Positions 23,101 through 35,100 of a stretch of DNA of 64,000 nt are shown here, piece after piece. Source of the stretch: Apostichopus japonicus (lineage: Eukaryota; Echinodermata; Holothuroidea; Aspidochirotida; Stichopodidae); assembly GCF_037975245.1 (NCBI RefSeq), contig NC_092571.1, forward strand, positions 2,398,501 through 2,462,500, written 5' to 3'. The translations under genes and the position numbers were made by a program. The notes beneath the pieces are model-generated. The model was not told the DNA's origin and ran no database searches. It saw only the letters and a list, made by a program, of their open reading frames with translations. How positions within the stretch are numbered: the first letter of the stretch is position 1; each line of letters opens with the position of its first letter.

Positions 23101-26100
23101 TTTTATCGCGCGAGACACAGGCACTATCCAGCTAGCTAGTACACATACGGCCGTTAACCTTCGTAGCGGGTGAATTTACATCATATTGCATTAGGCACGA
23201 CCAGCGCACTCCGCCTCGTAGTGACTATACGTGACGGCTACACGAACTAGTCAGCCACGTGCACGGTGCATTGCTACTGCTTTCTAGTATACTTAATAGG
23301 CACCACCGGCTGGTCTGTACTCTGGTGCTCCAGATATTTGTCCTAACTTTTTTCATTAATTATGAAAAATTCCAGACATGAGATCTCATTTCAAAGCTAT
23401 CTAAATGTGGCTCAGAATACTCGGGAAGGGCCGTTTCCGGCCATCTGGGGGGTTTCCAAAACCCAAAATTTTCTTGTACGCTCCGCGCCAACTGATGGTG
23501 GCGCTCCGCTTAGATAGCCTGCCGGCACTCATTCCACCCTGGGCAGAACCCTGTTCATGGTATCTGTACTTTACCACATAGTGGGGAAATTCTGGTGGGG
23601 CATTTGACTGTGGTTTTGCTTGAAGCGTGTGGTACTTGATGGAAAGTTGAGTTTCACTAGACACATCATTACTTTCATTTGCTACTCCCTTTAGCAACCT
23701 TCTGGTGAAGTAGCCTGACCTAAGATCTGATAAGACAATATGTGGCATCTTTTGAAAGGAACCAAATTAAATGAAAAGCTCACTCGATAAAATGTCTTCA
23801 ATCAGACCTTTAATGTTGATAATCATTAACAGAAGACTTGGACGATCTTTCAAAGAAGGTAAATGTAGAAATTTTTACAAGTTTTCTGAATTTCTTCCAT
23901 TTTTTATCTCAATACATTACATGTATAGAGATATTGTAACAGTAAGTGGGACTCTCTCTTCTCTTAAAAATTTTTCAGCGTCTTCATATAAAGTTCTTTT
24001 TCTCTGGAATTTTCAGAGCAAGCATATATCATATAGGCCAACAAAAGTTACTATTTTCTATTTGAGAATTTTATCTCATTCTATGACTTTTTCACCGATT
24101 TATGTCCAAATTGGGCCAATTTGGACCGAAATACAGTTTAAACAACCCATTTTTGCACACGCTCCAAAACTTATGTTTTATGAAAGAGAATAGAATAGAA
24201 TTGTCTGTCAACAGTGGTATCGTCTAAGATAGGGTCCTATGTATTATATATTTTATTAACATTTTAAACTTTCATTTGTTGTTTACAGGTAGGTATTAAT
24301 AAGAATTTTACTAGCTGTATATGACATTTTATGGCTTTTATTTGCTTTATTTGATGTTTAAATGATTTTTCTTTCTTAAAACAATACTGAGCTGCCGCCC
24401 CTACTTTTAGTAAAAAGGTCCGTTTTTGATGAATAAGCCCCGCCCCCAAGTCTGTTTTGTAGCAGATTGGCTATGACTCATGGCAGCTACATGTTAGATA
24501 TACGAAAATGGCTACCCTCGCGACCAATTGTCTATACTGTAGTTAGGTACGCCAGGTGTAGTGTATTGCATGCTAATTATATATACAAATTCTGTACTGC
24601 TGAATTCTACGTAGTGCATTTAATTTATATTAGGCCTTCGTTTTTGTAACATCCATTTAAGGATAGTACTGGTGTTCAGGTAGCTTTTCAGAGCAAGGGC
24701 CATGATAAGTTTGTTTGATTGCCCTTCATGTATTTTGTATAATTACGTATACACATTCTTGTATTTCTGAAGGCTACTTACTGTAGGCCTACTGTAGGCC
24801 TAGTGCATTTAAAAAAATATATATATAGGCCTAGGCCTATTAGGCTTTCAGTGATAGCCACATTAGCATTGTACTGGTGTTCAGACAGCTTTTCCTAGGA
24901 AGGACCAGGGTAAGTTTGTTGATGGGTACGTATAAAAGAGGAGCCGGCCATAGCATCACAACTTTTATAAGACTATAAAAATTGTATAAGGTTATGTTTT
25001 ATTTATAAGGATATAAGATGTATAAGGTTATAAGAAGTATGATTAGCTTTCTTTTGAACCTGTAATGTTTGACATCAAATGTACAAAGAATTAAAATAAA
25101 ATAACAAAATGGAGAGGAACTGAGGTGGCTATTAGGGGAGGAGGAGGCCACCCATCACTTGCATATAAAAACTTGTAATCTTCTTTTACATTATTTTTTC
25201 CAAGTCATAAATCCATGAAATCTCCATGTAAGAAAAATTGAGATGGAAAAACGTGGGTTGTTTTGATATCTAGAAGTGGACACAGTTTTGATGGTAGTCA
25301 CCACTACAGTCTACAGTAACATACAGTAGGTCAATAGGCCTAGCTCTCAAGGCAGGCATCAAGAATATGGTCGAGTTGTTCGCCTCTTCTAATTTGGCCG
25401 TTGTCATTGACGTCAAACTATATGACCAAAAAGTCCAACAGAGACTGACCCAAGATGAAGGATACCACATAAAAAACAAGTTCTTAAATATTCTATGACA
25501 TTACTAAACCTTGCAACGTCGTTCTTTCGACTAACAGGCAATGAGTGCTAAAGGCAAGACTAGCAGGATAAAGTGTAACCTGCAGAGACTATTCGTGGCA
25601 AAGTAGCAAAAATGCAAGTTATATATTTGTTGTACCATGATTGATATTGATAATTGTAGAGACAGAGCAAAGATTTGAAATTAGGAATCAAAATTAAAAC
25701 TTCCAGTATTGAGATACTGCGTCATTGATGCTCTTGTTTTAGTTCCCTTTGATCTCGGGATTACACTTGTATCTAGATTTGAAAATACTCAGTGCTAAGG
25801 GGTTTACATCAAAGGCCTTTTTCACCGAACTTTTAAGGCAGTATGGCCTGACAACCTGAGAACAGTATTACATATTTCTAATATAAATATTATCTTATTT
25901 TTTGAATATTCAGACTTATCAGTAGAATCTCTGCACTTGTCCATGCTCAGTGATGTCTGCTGAAAAAGTTGAGCATAAAGACAGATAGGATCATATTTAA
26001 TATACAGAACTTGGTAGATGAGAGTACAGTAGTTATGTGCAGACAGGTAAACGTTGGCGTGTCGTAATCGATGCCGAACACTGCTTGATTTTACTAAAAC

Positions 26101-29100
26101 GCTTTTGGATCTGTTCTCACAGATTTCTTTTCAAGTGTTAAAATTACGTGCCAGCCGCAATGCACTAATTCAACAGTCGTTGTTCACCCTGTTACCAAGA
26201 CTGGCTGCCTTCCAACCCAAGGAATTTGTGGAATGGTAAGCAACCATTTTTTCTGTGTGATGCACTTTACTTTTCGAGAGTGTTGGTAGTGAATGCTCTA
26301 CTTTCTATTAAAATCTGTGGGACACAAAATTTGCTCTGTGGGATTAGATATTTATGACTTTCGAAGTAATGGTAACATGTATTTATAAGTACGGACAGCA
26401 AAATCGTACCAGGAACGATATGTTAGGCATCGGCTTCATCGTTTTGCAAATGATACAACCATACTTTTCAATAAAAACATTTCTTGTGGGAAACACAGAA
26501 ATTTCCATTTTCTGATGAAATAGTTATAACTATCAAATTTTGACCAAACCAGTTGTAGGATTAGTAGTTGGATTAGAGTGGTATCTAAGGAATGGTTAAT
26601 CTCCCAGGTCTCAGTCCGAACATTGCAAAGATACATACCAACGACAAGTAAAAGCTTGAATGCACAGTCTTTTCTTTGGCTTCTAATTTCCTGGAATTTT
26701 GTTAATTGTCGTGTTAATCGTTTGTGTTAATTGTTCGTAAGTGCTTATCAAAATAATATGGCATGAGATCCAATCGTTAATGATATTCTCGATTTTTTAT
26801 TGACATTTAAACTTAAATAGCATTTATGTAATAGTTTTGTACCAACCGAGAGACTCTTTTGAGATACTTTCTTTCGTATTAGCATTATGCACATGCTTAA
26901 GGTGTGTCAAAATGAGTGTACATCAAAGGTGTACAAGCTTCCATGCAAACCTTTACCTCAATTAATTTGTTTTGTGTTGAATGTGATGCGTTTGGCATTC
27001 ATTGCATCCAACTTTTTTGTTCTGGTAAGGAAAAAAACGAAGAGGATAAAAAGGGGAAAAGAGACACGATGATTATATTAATACTTCTTTCAGTTCTAAA
27101 GCTTTTGGGATATCTGCAATACCTGGGGGTATCGGCATACCCCATGGGGTGTCACAGGGGTATCATTTGGGTTATCTGCATAAGCAATGAGGCTTACCAA
27201 TTGGGAGGTTTCAGGTTCGAAACCCGGCCAGGTCATAGTATGGTGGGTTTTTCATCCAAAAGCAATCAACAGTTTTCCCATCTGAAATGACTTTCTAAAT
27301 TGAAAGATTCAAAATTTGAGTAGAAAATGTTGAATTGGAAGCCACCCCACGTGTAAGCTGTAATCCATATAAAGCCCTTGCGAGTTTCTCCCACATTTCT
27401 GGTCGCTTAAGCGTCATAAAAATAAATGCTGATGATTTATATTATTATTTATCTGTAACTTTTCACAGCTACCTAAATGATACCGTTACATACCTACTGA
27501 ATTATCTGAAGAAGGTAAGTAGGATTCAAAATTATGGATAAATATGAAATTTAGCCATTACTTAGGGAATGGGATTAACCAGTGGGATTAATGTGATCTT
27601 GCTTAGTTTTAACAATACGATAGAATTGAAGGGAAATAAATGATGTCCACTTTTAATACAGAATTTTGGGGTTTTATCATTTTAATTCTTGAGTTCTGAT
27701 GATAGTGAATGAAAATGTTACATTTACGACAGTAATGAAAAATGAGAAACAAAGGAAGAAATGCTAAAAAAGCTCTTTTATCAGAAAAAGCTTACGAGAT
27801 GAATGAAAGGATGGATAGATGAATGAATGAGTACCAAAGTTTATCCACAAAATTTGAAGGTGTAATTTTTTTTCGTTCACTTCATTTTTCATATGAAAGG
27901 ATCGAGAACGGTCGAGTGCCTTCCATGCGGTGGGACTTCTGGCGGTGGCAGTGAACAAAGATATATCCCCTCATGTCAACAGCATCCTGATGATTATCAA
28001 GCTCTCTCTACCAACCAAAGAAATCCCTCCCAAGTAATTCATTCACAGCTTTGTGGCAAATGTCTTCCCTCTGTCTTTATATATATATTTGAGCGAACAG
28101 TTTCTTGTGTGTCGTCAGGTGTTCAAGTACTTCCAGGAAAACTTTGTTTTACGAGCAGCTGTTTGTGCCCAGTCAAATGTGAATTCTCAAATGTGTATTC
28201 TCAATATTTTTTGTTGTTGTCCCAAGCCAGAACTTGTACAAGTAGCATTGTGAAGTGTTCACCTCAAATCTAATTAGGGCTCAGGATAAGTTGCTATGGA
28301 AACTATCACAGGCATTTGAGGTCTTTTAGAGAAGGGAATTTAGCAGTCTCGACGTTGTATGAATTTTGTCGCTATGGAAACACTGACTGTACTAATGTTG
28401 TGTAGGAATGTGCCCATTTGTATAACATTTGCCATGTCTTACCCCCACATAGACGTATTTCCCTGTTGTGTACCAGTGTTAGGGGAGGCATAGGTATTTT
28501 CTTATCTGGTGCTACTTTTCTCTCTATATATTGACATACACTGTGGCAGGTCTATCTCTTACCTGTGATTGGGTGATTAGGAACCGGGAGCTGCTTGTCA
28601 AATATGACTCACGCAGCTGTGCAATTAATTAACCAATTACTGTAGTCCGTAAAGACAACTAAAGACAAATATTTCAAGGATCGTTTGTGGACGTGAGAAT
28701 TTTGATTAATGGTGACGATTTATCAAGTTTATCACACACTAACAAATATTGCATATCATATCTGAATATTCTAAGATAGCTCGATAGTATGTATGTATGT
28801 ATGTATTTTAGATCCTCCTGCAAGCAGGAACTCGCTAAGAAGCCATCATTGGCTTATCAAAGCCGCAAGCTGACCGAAGTCAGTCTCTTACATTCATATT
28901 TAACGTCCATGATTATGAATTGTCAATTGTCAACAACTCTGTTGGGCTGTTTGGGAGTGACTCGAACCGAGGACCTTATGATTGAAAGGCACAGGCGTTA
29001 CCCACTGAGCTAACACTCCTAGCAATGTGGAGCGGGGGATAATTCATCTCGCTGTCATTTCTTTCATGAACATAGGAGACAGAAGACAGTGGACCCTGCC

Positions 29101-32100
29101 GTGTTTACGTGCATCAGTATGCTGGCCAGGGCCGTGGGGGAGACACTCACTAAAGATGTGAAGGAACTCTTGGAACCGATGTTAACGACTGGTCTCAGGT
29201 TTGTATCAGATGCTGATCCCCAAAAGTGACTTTCTTGTTCTCTAGGCTGTACAAGTAGCATGATGGAGTGGTCACCTCAAATTCAAATAAGGGCTTAGCT
29301 TTAAGTGGCTATGAAACTGTCGACGGCTTTGGAGGTCTTTTAGAGTATAATTTAGCAGTCACGACCTTTATGAATTTTGTTGCTTATTGAAACACTGACT
29401 GTACTTTGAGATGTTTATCAATTCTGAAAAGGTATGTCATGGAAAGGAATTATATTGTTATTGAAAATTGCCGTGGTGATATTCTTGTGATGGACCGAAC
29501 CAGGTATTAAATGAGCCCTGGAGTTTGAATTTTACGTCAGATTCACACGTGAAACCATGCATGGCTAATCCGTTCTGAGGTTGACTCATCGGTCTCGAAA
29601 CCTTGCTCAGATTTGTATGGGAGCGCAATTCGCTAGTGTTGATTCTAGTAGCCTAATTTATACCGAGATAGAAGCGTAAACCAGACATGATATCGTGCGA
29701 TTGCGCTGCCCTCGTACTGAGAACCAGAGGAAATTTCAATGATTGCCAAGTTCAAACAACATCTGAGCAATTAATTTCAATATTAATGGTGGCCAGCGGG
29801 TATAAACAGGAGTTGTGTGATGCTCTCCCCACTTTTGATTTTCTGTTGAAATTTAATTGATTTCTACCTTCATTAAGTGGCATTTAAAGAAATAAAGTTT
29901 CTTGTTTTGTACGATGCCAAATAACACAAACTTAATTATTAACGTAACAAACAAAGATCGAAAAGATGTTTAACAATGGATTGAACGTAATTTGTCTCTT
30001 CCTTCGTTTCCTCTACAGTCCAGCTTTGACCGCAGCTCTTCATAACTTAGCTCAACAACTGCAGAAACTGAAGAAAGACATTCAAGATGGCCTGCTGAAG
30101 ATGTTATCCTTGGTCCTGATGCACAAGCCGTTGCGGCACCCCGGTACACCCCGAGGTCTCCTGATACCCATCACCCCGACAAGTAAGAACAGTAAAAGAG
30201 AAACAATGGACAGTCACAAAGTAGATATATACAGTACCGCTCACCTATAACTCCACGTAGATGTATACTCTACGTTTCTCTACGCGATTATACTTTGTTA
30301 TACGTTTCTGTACGCAACTTTCTACGCAGTGTCTACGAGGTGTCTACGCGGCTTAGGGCTTCGCTCTAGTGCCCCTGAATAGGGATTATACGCGCGTAAA
30401 GACGTACAATCTCGTATAATCTGTAAACGTAGGGTTTTGGCAGCCGCTTTACATAGCAGAGCTTCTATGGGTTAGAATAAACTGTGATGAAGAAAAGAGT
30501 CGGTAAACTCAGTATCGCACCAAGCCCAGTTAATGACTTTCCAAAATATTCAACCACAGAGTTAGCATATACTTAAGCCGATTAGAATAAGAGTAACAAA
30601 GAAAACAGCGCTACTAGGAGCACAAACGATCGATACCATCAGTGCAAAAACTTTAGCAAGGAAACTATATTAATTACGACAATGTGCCCCAGACTGTTAC
30701 TATTTATAAGAGTTCCTCCTGTTAGACATTAAATTGAATGTAGGTAACAATTCACAAAGTATATATACCAAATCATCCCAATGGATGCACAGAATTTGTA
30801 TTTCTTTGCGTATGAGCTTCTAGACGAAGTTTTTTATTACAGTCAACCGATCAGGACGATTACCAGCTAAATATATATTGTGGGCCGAGAGGACACGACT
30901 CGCAATATTTTGTGGACCATTTCACCGGTATAAAAAAAATGATTCAAATATGTTGGTAATAAGTGCAGCAGGGTTGTTATAGATCAGTGATTTCAATCAT
31001 GGGTTTTTTAAACATGTCGGTTTCATTTTCCTCACAGGTGGCAATCAACCCTCTAGCTTGGAAAATGGCGATATAACGAACATCGTCTTGGCTCTCAGAA
31101 CCCTGGGTTCGTTTGACTTTGAGGGTCATTCGTTGACCCAGTTTGTACGCCACTGTGCTGATAACTTCCTCTCGAGCGAACACACAGAAATACGTAAAGA
31201 GGCGGCCTGGACGTGCTCTCGGCTGCTTCAACCGTCTATCAATGTAGGTGGTCTGATAAGCCCTAATTAATCTAATGTGGAATGTTATGGTTAGTTGGTT
31301 ATTTCGTCATAGCTCATCGAAGTGTCATAATAAGTTTGCTTCGATGTCTTGTAAACTTTTCAGCCCAATATTTTATGTAAATTTTTTTGCGATTCTTGAT
31401 TATTTGAAGTATTCAGTTTTGTGAGTGAAGTTTTTCAAAAAAAAAAAAATTCTTTATTGGCTGTTCTGTGTTACCATAATCAAAAGTCTCCAATTTGATA
31501 GAGCCTCTTAAATGTGAGAGAGATCACCCCTGTCCCATCCTGTCCATGTCCCTGTCTCACGTCCCTGTCTTATGTCCCTGTCCCACGCTGTCCAACAGAC
31601 TGCTTCCCCATCCAACATGCTGGATACGATAGTGCAGGTGGATGTACCTGTTATCAATGTACAAACCCCGAAATGTGTTCCCACTCAAATAGAACCATAC
31701 ATCTCTATTTGTAAAATTTGCAAAATAATGTTAAATAACTACTGCATAATGCCATACCCAAAGGCTCTCTGTAAAGCTGCATATATTTTGCGGTCCTTTT
31801 CTTCCTTAGCTTCGGAGTACATCGTCTCCATCCACCGGCTCTACCAACACTCAAGTGGTTGCCGACGTCCTCAGCAAGCTGCTGGTAGTGGCCATAACAG
31901 ACTCCGGTAAGTTGTTGCGCCCCTCACCCCACCCCACCCCTCCCTCCTCCTCTCTGACGTTGAGCAAAGCTTGCCATGGATTTATGGATTGGATGTTTTC
32001 TTGCTGAAGGGGGTACTATTTTCATGTTACTGGAATTAACCTTTATAATGCAGTCCTAACAGCACTGCAAGGTTTATCCTACCATTGAGTCACACATACC

Positions 32101-35100
32101 TAGGTACAGTGGGTGGATGTTATAGTTTGGCAAACAGTCAGTGTATGTTTCCATGGTATCTAGTTAACAAAGAGCTTTAGTTGTTAACACTTTATTTATT
32201 TATTTATTTAATTTTAATTTTTCAAGACCCTGAGATCCGCTACTGTGTGCTGCAGTCCCTGGACGACCGATTCGATGGTCATCTCGCCCAGGCGGAAAAC
32301 CTCAGCGCTCTGTTTGTTGCGCTGAACGATGAGCAGTTTGACATCAGAGAGCTGGCGATGTGTATCATTGGGCGACTGAGTAATCTCAACCCTGCTTATG
32401 TCATGCCATCTTTGAGGAAGACTTTGATCCAGGTGAAAATATTGCTTTTTCTTTATTCGTGTCTCCTTTAGCAGCTTTGGTTTTGTTAGCTTTGCTTTGC
32501 AGTTTCTCAGAGATTGACTCGTGGAAGGGATGCGAAAGTCTTCGATCAGAAATGACACAATTGCGAAAGTCAAAGCACTAGAATGATGTATAAAAAACAG
32601 AATTTGGAGCAACGTGTTCCTTCAAACATTCCCTTTTTTGACATAAGTTCGGAACTTTGGTAGCTATTTGGTTACTGGTGTACCTAACAGGGGCATAGCC
32701 AGAAATTTGAAGGGAGGTGAGCAGAATTTTGAAAGGGTCATTTCTCACAAGGGAGCATTATAACACTTAACGGAGCGTCGTGATGTACAAAGAAAAGTTT
32801 TGCCCGAAATGCCTCCCACGCTGCAGGAAATAAACAATACTAAGTGTATTGTATTACGAAGCAGACGAAATTTCAGGGAAAAGGTTGAGAAGGGTCGCTT
32901 AGCTTCCTTCAACCTGAAAAGAGGGCTTTTATGATATTTCCTGCTTTTAGTTAAATTTTATTTTTCGGGGTACTCAAAGGGGGTGGTGGGGAGCAATGGT
33001 TTCCTTTTCTACCCCCCTGGCTACGTCCCTGGTTCCTAATAGTTGGATGTTTTAAGTGACAGAGAAAGCTACCGTAAGGGCAAAGCTCATCCAAGTAGAG
33101 TTTAGTCAGTATCTGTAACCTACAATAAGGTTGTGATATAATGAAATGTTGTTTTTACTTCTTTATATTGTGTTATGATAGCTGCGAGTGTCAAACCAAC
33201 CATTATATCATTTATTGATGGTAATTGTGTTATATTATTGATGATCTTTAATCCCATAGATTATGACAGAATTGGAACACAGCGGTGTCGGAAGGAACAA
33301 AGAACAGAGCGCTAAGATGCTGTGTAACCTCGTCTCCAACGCGCCTCGTCTCATCAGACCCTACATGGACCCCATACTTAAGGTAAGCAATATTGGATCA
33401 CGCCCTGCAAGTTTTGACCCCATACACACTGCATAATAACCTGTGGAGATCCCATACTTTAGGTAAGCAATATTGGATCACGTGCTGTCAGTAATGACCC
33501 CACACACACTGCATGATAACCTGTGGAGATCCCATACTTAAGGTACGCCATATTGGATCATGCCCTGTATCATGCCCTGTAAGTATTGACCCCACACACA
33601 CTGCATAATAACCTGTGGAGATCCCATACTTTAGGTAAGCAATATTGGATCACGTGCTGTCAGTAATGACCCCACACACACTGCATGATAACATGTGGAG
33701 ATCCCATACTTAAGGTACGCCATATTGGATCATGCCCTGTATCATGCCCTGTCAGTATTGACCCCACACACACTGCATGATAAACTGTGGAGATCCCATA
33801 CTTAAGGTAAGCCATATTGGATCTCCCCCTGTAAGTATTGACCCCACACACACACATTTCCTGTGACCCTGCATGGATTTGTATTGATGGTAAGTAATGT
33901 TGGAATGCTTCCTGCTATGTAACTGACAGGACACATACTTCATCCAATCTACACTGATATCGAATCACCTTATGATACTACACACACTTCATGTGGCCCT
34001 ACATGGATCCCATTACTTAAGTTGGCCACATTGCTTTACACACAGCAACCTATTATGATACACTCACTTTATATGACCCTTGGAGGTGTGCACTAGGGGT
34101 GCAGCTGTGCCTCACATTAGGGCATTTCTTAAGACCCTGATAATCCCCCTTTTTTGCTTGGTGACCTCAATTTTCATCTTGATCATCTTGACACCCTCCA
34201 GTGGCAGAAGTTATGGCCTGTAGATTGGTTCTATGGGTAAGCAGTACCTCTGTCCCATTTGATAAATATATGATTAAAGGTGTTAAATGTTGTTATGTTT
34301 TGCAACTTGTGAATAAAATCATGTTCAAAGTTTGTCCACAAATATCAGCTTGTTTGTATTCTACCTTTGTGGTGACCCTACAGAATATTTTGTTTATGGT
34401 CGTGTTGTCTCGACACCCTGTTTTAATACCATATGAGATGCATCATTTACCCTTTTCTTTGCCCTAGCTACACAACTGTGAATTGTAATCTGTTATGTAC
34501 AATTTAATTTGCTTATAGTGACATTGATTTGTTTTTTTGTTTGACTGTATCATCCTAACTTTCTATCTTATTCCAAACGATTCTGTTGAACATTTCCTTC
34601 GTAGGCCTTGATACCAAAACTGAAAGAGGCTGACCCAAATCCTGGAGTCATCATCAACGTTTTGAAGGCCATCGGCGAGCAGTCTCAGGTGAGAAGAGGA
34701 AATACGTCATTAACTAATTTTTAACGGAGGTTTCATATCATACCAGTGCGAAGGTAACAGATTGTTGGTAGGGATAGAATGTTAGTTTGGCATGCGGTGA
34801 AGGGTACTTTAATAAGGGTTAAGGGGTCAATCTTAGGTAGGGCTAGAATGTTAGTTTGGCTTGTGGTGAAGGGTACTTTAGTAAGGGTTAAGGGATGACA
34901 GATGGGACCTTGTTCCATTTATTGACTGAAGTTTGATTCACAGCTTGAACATGTCTGAGTGTGCATACCAAAGTGAAAAGTGGCAATAGATTGTGGAGTT
35001 GTGATGAGGAGGGTACCTTAGCCATCTTGAAACAGTCAAACAGTTAGAATGAATTTGGGTGTTGGAATATGGTTTCGGAGTGTGAGATGATTGCTCTACA

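Noticed and set aside
23771-24193. 140-codon plus-strand frame in intron 7
   Set aside because: Phe/Ile/Ser-rich composition typical of AT-rich noncoding DNA, with no family resemblance.
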